From the NCBI RefSeq assembly GCF_001676385.1, contig NZ_LYVJ01000018.1:1-42500 (forward strand): a DNA stretch of 42,500 bases, written 5' to 3'. Below, in pieces: positions 8,390 through 16,482 of this stretch. How positions within the stretch are numbered: the first letter of the stretch is position 1; the number at the start of each line of letters is the position of its first letter. The notes beneath the pieces are model-generated. The model was not told the DNA's origin, did no database searches, and saw nothing but the letters and a program-made list of their open reading frames with translations. This DNA is from Stenotrophomonas maltophilia (GTDB lineage: Bacteria > Pseudomonadota > Gammaproteobacteria > Xanthomonadales > Xanthomonadaceae). Made by a program: the position numbers and the translations under genes.

Positions 8390-9661
8390 TTACTCCGACC
8401 CGGCCAACTGGCGCTGCCCGGCCATCAACATGGCATCGCTGGAGGCCTGGAACACGCGCAGGCCGAAGGCCGGCAGGATCGCCAGCAGGTGGTCGAAGAT
8501 GTCCGATTGCACGGCCTCGTATTCGGCCCACGCCGTGCTGCGGGTGAAGCAGTACAGCTCCAGGGGCAGGCCCTCGGTGGTCGGCTGCAGCTGCCGCACC
8601 AGCAGGGTCATGTCGGTATGGATGCCTGGGTGGCTGCGCAGGTAGCGCTCCACATAGGCGCGGAAAGTGCCCAGGTTGGTTACCCGGCGGCTGTTCACCT
8701 CGGCCACGCCCTGCTCCCGCAGGCGCCCGTTCCACTGCCCCAGCTCCTGTTCCTTGTCGCGCAGGTAGTCGCGCAGCAGCGCGAACTGGCCGAGGAAGGC
8801 CAGGTCGCCCTCGTCCAGGAAGCCGACGCTGTGCTGGTCCAGATACAGCGCGCGCTTGATCCGGCGGCCACCGGCCTCCTGCATGCCGCGCCAGTTCTTG
8901 AACGACTCGGTCACCAGCTTCTTGGTCGGGATGGTAGTGATCGTCTTGTCGAAGTTCTGCACGGTGACGGTGTGCAGCGCGATGTCGATCACATCGCCGT
9001 CGGCATTCTGGCTGGGCATCTCGATCCAGTCGCCGATGCGCACGCGGCCATCACCGCTGATCTGCACGCTGGCCACCAGCGACAGGATGGTGTCCTGGAA
9101 GATCAGCATCAGCACTGCCGTGGCCGCGCCCAGACCGGTGACCAGCGGCCCCAGCTTGACCCCCAGCAGGGTGGCGACGATGGATAGGCCGGCGGCCACG
9201 AACACCACGATCTTGACCACCTGCAGGTAGCCCTTGATCGGCTTGTTGCGCGCATCCGGCTTGCGCTCGTACAGGGTGTTGGCCGCGTCCAGCGCGTGCG
9301 AGACGGCCAGCGCCAGGGTCAGCACCGCCCATGCGGTACACAGGCCGACGATCATCCCGACCAGGCGCTCGGGCAGGTCCGGCACCAGCACGATGCCCGA
9401 GGCGATCACCTGGCTGGGTACCACGTTCGACAGCCGCGAGATCACCCGCATCAGATGGCTGCCGCGACCGGTGTCGGCGCCCGGCAGGCGGCTGAGCAGG
9501 CGTCGCAGGCCGCGCAGCAGGATGCGCTTGGTCACCCAATTGGCCAGCCCCGCGGCGATCAGCAGGGCCGAGATCATCAACGCCAGGTAGGCGCCGGGAT
9601 AGGGTTCCAGTGTGTTCTGCAGCCGTTCCAGCCACTGTACCGCCACCACCGCGTCCACCAT
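8390..9661 (-). CDS. ybdG: MscS family mechanosensitive channel, YbdG-like
   Basis: Inner-membrane mechanosensitive channel of 423 aa, close in length to E. coli YbdG (415 aa), which protects cells against osmotic downshock with small conductance. Five hydrophobic segments are visible in the first 215 residues. The pore-lining helix and beta domain follow, with GLGAATAVLMLIFQDTILS and VRIGDWIEMPSQNADGDVID. The YbdG-specific stretch after the beta domain (FDKTITTIPTKKLVTESFKN) and the conserved C-terminal region support the YbdG rather than MscS subgroup. AGGAGA lies 6 bp before the ATG. The gene lies downstream of folB on the same strand with a 66-bp gap. Confidence 0.88.
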   Translation of the reverse strand: MVDAVVAVQWLERLQNTLEPYPGAYLALMISALLIAAGLANWVTKRILLRGLRRLLSRLPGADTGRGSHLMRVISRLSNVVPSQVIASGIVLVPDLPERLVGMIVGLCTAWAVLTLALAVSHALDAANTLYERKPDARNKPIKGYLQVVKIVVFVAAGLSIVATLLGVKLGPLVTGLGAATAVLMLIFQDTILSLVASVQISGDGRVRIGDWIEMPSQNADGDVIDIALHTVTVQNFDKTITTIPTKKLVTESFKNWRGMQEAGGRRIKRALYLDQHSVGFLDEGDLAFLGQFALLRDYLRDKEQELGQWNGRLREQGVAEVNSRRVTNLGTFRAYVERYLRSHPGIHTDMTLLVRQLQPTTEGLPLELYCFTRSTAWAEYEAVQSDIFDHLLAILPAFGLRVFQASSDAMLMAGQRQLAGSE

Positions 9662-9727
9662 CCGTTGTCTCCTGTCTGTTCCAGTGCATTTTCCGGTCGC
9701 CGGCGCCCGGCCGGCATCACCCGCGGG

Positions 9728-10081
9728 TCAGTCCCGCGTGCGTTCGATGATCACGCCCACCGCGCGCGCGCCGCGTACCGCGCCCGGCTTGCTCAGCTTC
9801 AGGCGCAGCCATTTCACCTCAAATTCGTCCAGCACGATCTGCGCGCAGCGCTCGGCCAGGGTTTCCACCAGTCCGAAGTCCGATTCGCGCACGAACTGCT
9901 CCAGGCGCTTGCTCACCGCCTTGTAGTTCAGGGTATGGGCAATGTCGTCGGTAGCCGCGGGGCGACGATTGTCGAAGCCCATTTCCAGGTCGAACACCAG
10001 GTCCTGGCGGATCCGTCGTTCCCAATCGTAGATGCCGATCAGGGCGTCGATCGTCAGCCCCTCGATGAAAACCTTGTCCAT
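9728..10081 (-). CDS. folB: Dihydroneopterin aldolase
   Basis: Cytosolic folate-biosynthesis enzyme of 117 aa, the usual length, converting 7,8-dihydroneopterin to 6-hydroxymethyl-7,8-dihydropterin and glycolaldehyde. Start MDKVFIEGLTIDALIGIYDW contains the family N-terminal motif IG(I/V)Y.WE, followed by TLNYKAVSKRLEQFV and the catalytic-region ETLAERCAQIVL; a Lys in WLRLKLSKPGAV is the expected active-site lysine. The frame continues upstream, but homology begins at the ATG at 10081. It is probably co-transcribed with the downstream mechanosensitive channel gene. Confidence 0.92.
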   Translation of the reverse strand: MDKVFIEGLTIDALIGIYDWERRIRQDLVFDLEMGFDNRRPAATDDIAHTLNYKAVSKRLEQFVRESDFGLVETLAERCAQIVLDEFEVKWLRLKLSKPGAVRGARAVGVIIERTRD

Positions 10082-10183
10082 TGCGCTTACCAGCACGAAT
10101 ACAGGCGACCATGGTAACGGTACGGCGGTGAGCCTGCCCGGAACGGTCGGTGGACCGCCGGCATGGGGCGGCCCGGAAAAGAC

Positions 10184-10209
10184 AAAGGGCCCTGCTAGCG
10201 GGGCCCTTT
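10184..10209 (-). terminator. Strong hairpin in a 328-bp gene-free gap
   Basis: Perfect 9-base stem AAAGGGCCC/GGGCCCTTT with an 8-base loop. On the minus strand it is followed by TGTCTTTTCC, so it resembles a Rho-independent terminator for something transcribed leftward between about 10210 and 10400. The gap (10082-10409) otherwise shows no gene I can support; a short minus-strand frame near 10290 has a good GGAGGG but runs through the hairpin. Either a small RNA or a leader upstream of folB is possible. Confidence 0.5.
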
Positions 10210-10409
10210 GGTACCTCTCAACGTCCCCGGGGGGAGCTGGAATCCAGCCGCGAGTCCCGGAGCACACGATGCAGACCATGACGTTCATTCCCTCCACGGT
10301 CCAGAGTCAATCGCGACAAGCTGGAGGAAGCCTTAGGCGGCACAGGAATTCTGCTGCCTGACGCGGCGGCGTTGCCCGATATCACGCCAGCGGCAGCCAG
10401 CACAGGCTG

Positions 10410-11091
10410 ATGATCCGCCATGTGGTTCCGTATTTGATGAGAGAGCAACGAATCCTGCAGGCAGCGCTGTCACGCCCACGGTGGGCGACGTACAAACGTA
10501 TCGCGGACCGGCACTCTTTGGATGCCGCCTCGCTTTACGTATGGAACATGCAGATGTGCGGCGCGCTGTTATCCCCCCTGCACGTCTGCGAAATCGTAAT
10601 CCGCAACGCGGTGGCCGCGGCGCTGGCGCATGCCTTTGGGCCGCGCTGGCCCTGGCATCCTGCACTGCTGCAGCGGATGCCAGCAGATGGCGCGTTGTCG
10701 ACCTTGCAGCAAATCCATGGACAGGCAGATCGTCGGATGGACCCTCCGGAGATCATCGCCAGCCTTCGCTTCGCGTTCTGGCAGCAGCTTTTCACCCGGC
10801 GCTTCGAGGGAGCCATCTGGACGCGGGGCTTGAAGATTGCGTTACCGCACGCGCCACAGACTGCTTCTCAGCGTGGTCCGCGCGAACATCCACGCAGACC
10901 TCGACCGCATCCGCCGCCTGCGCAACCACATCGCCCATCACGAGCCCATCCTCGAGCGCGACATCGGCGCCGACCTGGCCGCGATCGGGCGGCTGATCCA
11001 TGCCCGTTGCCCACACACGCTGGGCTGGCTGCAGCGCCATGAGCGGGCGACGACCGTGCTGGCGGCGTCGCCGTTGGTACCGCGTCCGTAA
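10410..11091 (+). pseudogene. Abi-like protein, frameshifted
   Basis: Resembles Abi-family (AbiD/F-like) proteins, some of which give abortive phage infection. The first frame encodes the N-terminal two thirds (SLDAASLYVWNMQMCGALLS, then FAFWQQLFTRRFEGAIW and KIALPHAP). Family similarity then continues in the +1 frame as NIHADLDRIRRLRNHIAHHE, the conserved RN(R/H)xxHHE motif, and runs to the stop at 11091. The switch is at about 10850-10862, equivalent to one extra base or two missing bases. An intact protein would be about 226 aa. Start may be 10410 or the ATG at 10437. As written the gene is broken; a sequencing error in this stretch is the alternative. Confidence 0.75.
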
Positions 11092-11097
11092 TGCGTC

Positions 11098-11120
11098 CGC
11101 CGGGCATGGCCCGGCGCTAC
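11098..11120 (-). repeat. SMAG-type REP element, GCCGGGC core
   Basis: Stem CGCCGGGC/GCCCGGCG with a 3-base loop and the GTAG head on the minus strand (CTAC at 11117-11120). It lies between the convergent ends of the Abi-like pseudogene and tsaD. Confidence 0.75.
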
Positions 11121-11124
11121 TGGC

Positions 11125-12150
11125 TCACACCGCCGGCAGCGTCGCCATGTCCCAGCGCGGGGTCACGTCCACCTTCGGCGGACTGTGCTGGCCGGCCTGC
11201 AGGCGCAGCGCGCCGGCGAAAGCGATCATTGCGCCGTTGTCGGTGCACAGTGCCGGCCGTGGGAAGCAGGCACGGCCGCCGAGCCGCTCGGCCATCTGCT
11301 GCAGGCGTGCACGCAGGCGCTTGTTGGCGCCGACGCCGCCGGCCACCACGATCACGTTGGTGCCGGCGGCTTCCAGCGCGCGCTCGCACTTGATCGACAG
11401 GGTCTCGACCACGGCGTCTTCAAAGCCCCGGGCGATGTCGGCACGGGTCTGTTCGCTCTGGTCGCTGTCGCGCCAGGCCATCAGGACCTGGGTCTTCAGG
11501 CCGGAGAAGCTGAAATCCAGCCCGGGGCGGTCGGTCATCGGCCGCGCGAAACGGTAGGCACCCGGCGTCCCCTGCTCAGCCAGCCTGGCCAACTGGGGGC
11601 CGCCCGGGTACGGCAGGCCCATCAGCTTGGCGGTCTTGTCGAAGGCTTCGCCGGCCGCATCGTCCAGGGTCTCGCCGAGCAGGCGGTACTTGCCGATGGC
11701 GTCCACCGCCACCAGCTGGGTGTGGCCGCCTGATACCAGCAGCGCCACGAACGGGGCCTGCGGCGGGTCGTCTTCCATCAACGGGGCCAGCAGGTGGCCT
11801 TCCATATGGTGTACGCCCACCGCTGGAACCTCCAACGCCCAGGCCAGCGAGCGGGCCACGCCCGCACCGACCAGCAACGCGCCGACCAGGCCGGGGCCGG
11901 CCGTGTAGGCCACGCCGTCGATGTCGCCCACGCCCAGGCCCGCTTCGGCCAGGGTCTGGCGCACCAGCGGCAGCAGCTTGCGGACGTGATCGCGGCTGGC
12001 CAGCTCGGGCACCACGCCGCCATATTCGGCATGCAGGGCGATCTGGCTGTAGACCGCATGGGCGCGCAGGGCCGCGCTGCCGGCCACGCCGGTGTCATAC
12101 ACCGCCACGCCGGTCTCATCACAGGAAGATTCGATGCCGAGAACTCGCAT
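11125..12150 (-). CDS. tsaD: tRNA N6-adenosine threonylcarbamoyltransferase
   Basis: Universal cytosolic ASKHA-fold enzyme (formerly Gcp/YgjD), 341 aa, that transfers the threonylcarbamoyl group to A37 of ANN-decoding tRNAs, working with TsaB and TsaE. The N-terminus [19 protein letters not shown] is diagnostic, and the metal site HHMEGH provides His115 and His119; [10 protein letters not shown] and [13 protein letters not shown] are the nucleotide-binding parts. Full length. It is divergent from rpsU across 166 bp, an arrangement typical of gammaproteobacteria, where the two promoters lie back to back. Confidence 0.96.
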
Positions 12151-12240
12151 GCCTGCTATTATGACGCCCCTGCCGTCCCCTCGGGGAACGCGCAGGTCTT
12201 GCCGCTTTCAAAGGCCGAACCCGCATTCAGGGTTGGTCGC

Positions 12241-12268
12241 TTGCAGTTTGTCCATTCGCCGCTATAAT
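12241..12268 (+). promoter_or_regulatory. Sigma-70 promoter of rpsU
   Basis: TTGCAG (12241-12246) and a consensus TATAAT (12263-12268) with a 16-bp spacer, 48 bp before the rpsU ATG. This is the best sigma-70 match noticed in the window, as expected for a highly expressed ribosomal protein gene. Confidence 0.75.
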
Positions 12269-12316
12269 GTGCGGCTCGCCGGGCGTGACCCGGTTCTACT
12301 GTGTCCCGGAGATTCC

Positions 12317-12532
12317 ATGCCCAGCGTCAAAGTCCGCGAGAACGAGCCCTTCGAGTTTGCTCTTCGCCGCTTCAAGCGCACTTGCGAAAAGGCCGGTGTG
12401 CTGGCCGAAACCCGCAAGCGCGAGTTCTACGAAAAGCCGACCCAGGAGCGCAAGCGCAAGGCCGCCGCTGCTGTGAAGCGCCAGCTGCGCCGCTCGTCGC
12501 GCGACGTCACCAAGCGTCAGCGCCTGTACTGA
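12317..12532 (+). CDS. rpsU: 30S ribosomal protein S21
   Basis: 71-aa basic protein of the small ribosomal subunit that helps initiation of translation. It matches S21 along its whole length ([20 protein letters not shown] at the N-terminus and [10 protein letters not shown] at the C-terminus). GGAGA precedes the ATG by six bases. A hairpin terminator follows before yqeY, so S21 can be made in excess over the downstream genes. Confidence 0.97.
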
Positions 12533-12574
12533 TCGGACGCATCTTCATTGCGGCGGGCTCGTCCTGACGCGGTG

Positions 12575-12612
12575 AAGCCGGAGCCGGCACGCGCGAGCGT
12601 CGCCGGCTTTTT
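12575..12612 (+). terminator. Rho-independent terminator after rpsU
   Basis: AGCCGGC (12582-12588) pairs with GCCGGCT (12602-12608), followed by a T-run. It lies 50-80 bp beyond the rpsU stop and before yqeY, so it may be a partial attenuator between S21 and the downstream genes. Confidence 0.7.
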
Positions 12613-12665
12613 GCGTTTCCGGGTCCGGGCATCCGCCCCGCCCCACCACCACCACGAGGTTCCTC

Positions 12666-13109
12666 ATGAGCATGAAGCAGCAGCTCACCGATGACATGAA
12701 GGCCGCCATGAAGGCGGGCGAGAAGGACAAGCTCGGCGTGATCCGCCTGATCAACGCCGCAATCAAGCAGAAGGAAGTGGACGAGCGCATCGAGCTCGAC
12801 GATACCGCCGTGATCGCCGTACTCGACAAGATGGTCAAGCAGCGCAGGGATTCGGTCAGCCAGTACGAAGCTGCCAACCGCGAAGACCTGGCCGCGATCG
12901 AGCGCGCTGAAATCGCGGTGATCGAAGCCTACCTGCCGGCCAAGCTGGGCGAAGCCGAGATTGTGGCCGCCATCCAGGCCGCCATCGCCGAAACGGGCGC
13001 CTCCGGCCCGGCCGACATGGGCAAGCTGATGGGCGCACTGAAGCCCAGGCTCGCCGGCCAGGCCGACATGGGCCTGGTGTCTAAGCTGGTCAAGCAGCAG
13101 CTGGCGTAA
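12666..13109 (+). CDS. yqeY: GatB/YqeY domain-containing protein
   Basis: Cytosolic 147-aa helical protein, full length for the YqeY family, which is related to the C-terminal tail domain of the GatB subunit of tRNA-dependent amidotransferase. The family motifs LGVIRLINAAIKQKEVDERI, RRDSVSQYEAANREDLAAIE and YLPAKLGEAEI are present. The physiological role is not established; tRNA association is suggested by the GatB similarity. GAGGTTCCTC precedes the ATG. Its position after rpsU and before yihY/dnaG matches other gammaproteobacteria. Confidence 0.93.
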   Translation: MSMKQQLTDDMKAAMKAGEKDKLGVIRLINAAIKQKEVDERIELDDTAVIAVLDKMVKQRRDSVSQYEAANREDLAAIERAEIAVIEAYLPAKLGEAEIVAAIQAAIAETGASGPADMGKLMGALKPRLAGQADMGLVSKLVKQQLA

Positions 13110-13119
13110 GCCCGCATCC

Positions 13120-13160
13120 GGGGTCGGATCCCTTCCGCAGCGCGGAAGGGCTCTGGCCCC
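13120..13160. repeat. Long imperfect palindrome after yqeY
   Basis: Two 19-base arms (13120-13138 and 13142-13160) pair with one mismatch and two G-T pairs around a 3-base loop. The GGGGTCGGATCCCTTCC / GGAAGGGCTCTGGCCCC form differs from SMAG. It lies 11 bp after the yqeY stop; it has no T-run, so it is more likely a dispersed palindrome than a classical terminator. Confidence 0.7.
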
Positions 13161-13213
13161 AGGCGTCGCGCGCTTCACCGCACCTTCGTTGGCCGCCTGC
13201 TACAACCACACCC

Positions 13214-14134
13214 ATGGTTGAACCCGAGCCCAACGTTCCCGTGTCCCTGCACAAGTACCTCGAGCGCCTGCAGGACAGTTTTCCGATGGCAGTGGCCAAG
13301 CGCTTCATTGACGTCGACGTGCTGACCCAGGCCGCCTCCGTCTCCTTCTACGCGCTGCTGTCGATGGCTCCGCTGCTGGTACTGCTGTTGTGGCTGACCG
13401 CGTCGCTGTACCCGCCCGCCCAGCAGGCGCTGGTCGACCAGGTCAGTTCGGTGGCGGGCAGCAGTGCGGCCACCGTGGCCGAAACCGTGCTGAAGAATGC
13501 CGACAACCAGCCCGACGTCGGGTCGCTGGCGGGCCTGTGGAGCACGCTGCTGCTGTTCATCGGTGCCACCGCCGTGTTCGCCCAGCTGCAGAACGCACTG
13601 AACCGGATCTTCCACACCAGCGGCCAACGGCTGGAGGGGATCAGGGCCTGGCTGCGCAAGCGCGTGTTCTCGTTCGGCGTGGTGCTGGCCCTGGGTTTCC
13701 TGCTGATCCTGTCGATGACCGCAACCACAGTGCTGCAGGTCGCCTTCGCGCAGCTGCCGTCGATCCTGCCGGCCATCGGCTACCTCACCAGCCTGCTGCT
13801 GTACGCAATGGGTTTTGCATTCATGTACCACTACCTGCCTGATCGCCGCGTGGCCTGGCGCCAGGCTTTCATCGGCGGTGCCATCACCTCGGCGCTGTTT
13901 GCGCTGGGTCGCTATGGCATTGGCGTCTATATCGCCACCGTCGCGCCCGGCAGTGCGTATGGCTCGATGGGTGCACTGGTGATCTCGCTGGTCTGGATCT
14001 ACTACGCCACCGTGGTGTTCTTCGTGGGTGCATTGATGACGGCGGTCATCGACGAACGCCTGCGCGCCCGCCACCAGCTGGCCGCAGCGGGCATCGACCC
14101 GGCCCGCCCCAGCCAGGTGCCCGGCAGGGGGTAA
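13214..14134 (+). CDS. yihY: YihY/BrkB family inner-membrane protein
   Basis: 306-aa integral membrane protein of the YihY/virulence factor BrkB family, once wrongly called ribonuclease BN. About six hydrophobic segments are seen. Family motifs are VLTQAASVSFYALLSMAPLL near residue 40, NRIFH near 130, FMYHYLPDRRVAWRQAFIGG and SAYGSMGALVISLVWIYYA. The C-terminus ends soon after the last membrane helix. The biochemical role is unknown; a transporter-like or lipid-related role has been suggested for the family. It lies 104 bp after yqeY and 60 bp before dnaG on the same strand. Confidence 0.9.
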   Translation: MVEPEPNVPVSLHKYLERLQDSFPMAVAKRFIDVDVLTQAASVSFYALLSMAPLLVLLLWLTASLYPPAQQALVDQVSSVAGSSAATVAETVLKNADNQPDVGSLAGLWSTLLLFIGATAVFAQLQNALNRIFHTSGQRLEGIRAWLRKRVFSFGVVLALGFLLILSMTATTVLQVAFAQLPSILPAIGYLTSLLLYAMGFAFMYHYLPDRRVAWRQAFIGGAITSALFALGRYGIGVYIATVAPGSAYGSMGALVISLVWIYYATVVFFVGALMTAVIDERLRARHQLAAAGIDPARPSQVPGRG

Positions 14135-14194
14135 ACTAGGGGGACTGTCCCGCTTACCCGCACGCAGCCTCGTGCTGCGTCCTTCCCGTTGCCC

Positions 14195-15934
14195 ATGGCC
14201 CGTATCCCCGACGCCTTCATTGACGACCTGCTGGCCCGCACCGACATCGTCGAGGTGGTGGGCAGCCGCGTGCCGTTGAAACGCCAGGGCAAGGAATACG
14301 CAGCGCGCTGCCCGTTCCACGACGAGCGCTCGGCGTCGTTCACGGTTTCGCCGACCAAGCAGTTCTATCACTGCTTCGGCTGCGGTGCGCATGGCACCGC
14401 GATCAGCTTCCTGATGAACTACGACCGCCTCGAGTTCCTCGACGCGGTGGACGAGCTGGCCAAGCGCGCCGGCATGGAGGTACCGCGCAACGAGAACCCG
14501 CGCAGCCCCCAGCAGCAGGATGACAGCCGCGAGCTGTACTCGGCGCTGGAGGCCGCCACTCGCTTCTTCCAGAAGAACCTGGAAGGCAGCGACAAGGCAC
14601 GCGCGTATCTCGAGAGCCGTGGGGTGGACGAAGAAAACCGCACGCGCTTCCAGATTGGCTATGCGCCCGACGGCTACAGCGGCCTGCGCGATGCGCTGGG
14701 CAAGGACGAGCGGCGCATGAAGCTGCTCGATCGTGCCGGCCTGTTCTCCAAGAACGATCGCGGCCATGTCTACGACAAGTTCCGCGACCGCGTCATGTTC
14801 CCGATCTTCGACCGCCGTGGCCGGGTGATCGCCTTCGGCGGCCGCGTGTTCGAGAAGGACGACGGCCCCAAGTACCTCAATTCGCCCGAGACCGCCCTCT
14901 TCCACAAGGGCCGCGAACTGTACGGCCTGTGGCAGGTGCGCCAGGCCAACCAGAAGATCGAGCGGTTGATCGTGGTCGAGGGCTACATGGACGTGGTCTC
15001 GCTGTTCCAGTTCGGCGTCACCCAGGCGGTGGCCACGCTGGGTACCGCCACCACGCCGGACCATGCCGAGCTGCTGTTCCGCAACGCGCCGGACGTGTTC
15101 TTCTGCTTCGACGGCGACGCCGCCGGCCGCCGCGCCGGCTGGAAGGCGCTGGAGTCGGTGCTGCCGCGCATGAAGGATGGCCGCCAGGCCTTCTTCCTGT
15201 TCCTGCCCGATGGCGAGGACCCGGACACCATCGTGCGCAAGGAAGGTGCCGAGGCATTCAATGAGCGGCTGAAGCAGGCCACGCCGCTGTCACAGTTCTT
15301 CTTCGACGAGCTCACCCGCGAAATCAACCTGGCCACGCTGGACGGCAAGGCGCGCCTGGCCGAGCGTGCCAGGCCGATGCTGGCACAGATCCCCGACGGT
15401 GCCTTCGGCGACCTGATGAAGCAGCAGCTGGCGCAGCTGACCGGCCTCGGCGGCAGCGCCCCGGCTTCACGTGCGCCGCTGCCGCAGCGGCAGCCGCAAC
15501 GGACGATCCAGCCCGTCGCCAGGCGCAGCCTGGTGCGCGGCGCGATCGCCGTGCTGCTGCAGCAACCGTCGCTGGCCCTGACCCTGGGTGGCCAGCACCA
15601 TTTCCAGGGCCTGCGCCTGCCGGGCGTGGAACTGCTGCTGGAACTGCTGGCGCTGGTCGAACAGCGTCCGGACATCAGCACCGGCGCCCTGCTGCAGCAC
15701 TTCGACGGCCGTGAGGAACAGGCCTCGCTGCACGCACTGGCCGCGCAGACGCTGCCCGGCACCGAAGCGACCTGGACCCAGGAACTGCACGATGCGGTGG
15801 CCCAGCTGGAAAAACAGCTGTTGCAGCAACGGCTGGAGGAGTTGTTGGCAAAGCAGCGGCAGCAGGGCCTGGACGATACTGACAAGTACGAACTGCGCGA
15901 GTTGCTCAAGGCCCGCGCCGGACTGCGCCTGTAG
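14195..15934 (+). CDS. dnaG: DNA primase
   Basis: Replication primase of 579 aa that makes RNA primers at the fork and binds DnaB helicase. The N-terminal CHC2 zinc ribbon is complete: Cys39, His42, Cys60 and Cys63. The catalytic core follows (about 110-430) with the TOPRIM acidic motifs in LIVVEGYMDVVSLFQ and DVFFCFDGDAAGRRAGWKAL. A variable helical C-terminal domain (about 430-579) is the DnaB-binding part. The ATG at 14195 is preferred over an upstream TTG. Unlike the classical rpsU-dnaG-rpoD operon, rpoD does not follow; an exported phosphatase-like gene starts 28 bp downstream. Confidence 0.97.
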   Translation: MARIPDAFIDDLLARTDIVEVVGSRVPLKRQGKEYAARCPFHDERSASFTVSPTKQFYHCFGCGAHGTAISFLMNYDRLEFLDAVDELAKRAGMEVPRNENPRSPQQQDDSRELYSALEAATRFFQKNLEGSDKARAYLESRGVDEENRTRFQIGYAPDGYSGLRDALGKDERRMKLLDRAGLFSKNDRGHVYDKFRDRVMFPIFDRRGRVIAFGGRVFEKDDGPKYLNSPETALFHKGRELYGLWQVRQANQKIERLIVVEGYMDVVSLFQFGVTQAVATLGTATTPDHAELLFRNAPDVFFCFDGDAAGRRAGWKALESVLPRMKDGRQAFFLFLPDGEDPDTIVRKEGAEAFNERLKQATPLSQFFFDELTREINLATLDGKARLAERARPMLAQIPDGAFGDLMKQQLAQLTGLGGSAPASRAPLPQRQPQRTIQPVARRSLVRGAIAVLLQQPSLALTLGGQHHFQGLRLPGVELLLELLALVEQRPDISTGALLQHFDGREEQASLHALAAQTLPGTEATWTQELHDAVAQLEKQLLQQRLEELLAKQRQQGLDDTDKYELRELLKARAGLRL

Positions 15935-15962
15935 TGGCAGAACGCTTTTCATGGAGAAGACC

Positions 15963-16457
15963 ATGCTGCTGCGCCTGACCTGCCTGCTGTTGTTGCTGCC
16001 CCTCACCCTGCCCGCCTCCGCCGGAACTCCGCTTCCCGAAGTCCGTCCCGGCCTGCATGCCGGTGGCCAGCCCAGTGCTGGGCAGCTGCAGGCGTTGGCC
16101 GCGCAGGGGGTGCGCACGGTGATCGATCTGCGCCAGCCCGGCGAGGACCGCGGTTTCGACGAAACCGGCGTGGCCGAGTCGCTGGGCCTGCGCTACGTAC
16201 GCATTCCGATAGCCGGTGCCGAGGGCCTGGACGCGGCCAACGTGCGCGCCGTGCACCGCGCATTGCAGCAGAGCGAGGGGCCGGTGCTGCTGCACTGTGC
16301 CACCGGCAACCGCGCCGGTGCGGTACTTGGCCTGGTCAACGCGCGCTATGAACATGCCAGCCCTGAGCACGCACTGCAGCTGGGCCAGCGCGCCGGCCTG
16401 AAGTCACTGGAATCGGCGACCCGGCAGCGCCTGGCCGCGCCGGTCACCTCACCCTGA
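15963..16457 (+). CDS. Exported DUF442-type (BLH-like) protein phosphatase
   Basis: 164-aa periplasmic protein with a signal peptide (cleaved near ASA, residue 20) and a compact dual-specificity-phosphatase-like fold of the DUF442 family. The P-loop is HCATGNRAG with Cys112 and Arg117, the spacing seen in the family (HCxxGxR). VRTVIDLRQPGEDRGFDE is the conserved acidic/substrate strand. Relatives linked to sulfide or metallo-hydrolase proteins are cytoplasmic or fused; this one is secreted and alone. The ATG at 15963 has GGAGAAG immediately upstream, favouring it over the ATG at 15951. Substrate unknown. Confidence 0.78.
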   Translation: MLLRLTCLLLLLPLTLPASAGTPLPEVRPGLHAGGQPSAGQLQALAAQGVRTVIDLRQPGEDRGFDETGVAESLGLRYVRIPIAGAEGLDAANVRAVHRALQQSEGPVLLHCATGNRAGAVLGLVNARYEHASPEHALQLGQRAGLKSLESATRQRLAAPVTSP

Positions 16458-16482
16458 TTCGCTTCCCAGGAACCTGCCCACG

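Noticed and set aside
10218..10297. Short Cys-containing minus-strand frame with good GGAGGG upstream of folB (resembling a rubredoxin start)
   Set aside because: Only one CxxC is present, there is no second metal motif, and the frame runs through a terminator-like hairpin into folB.
13175..15064. 629-codon minus-strand frame opposite yihY and dnaG
   Set aside because: It spans two well-supported genes and the gap between them and shows no protein-like domain.
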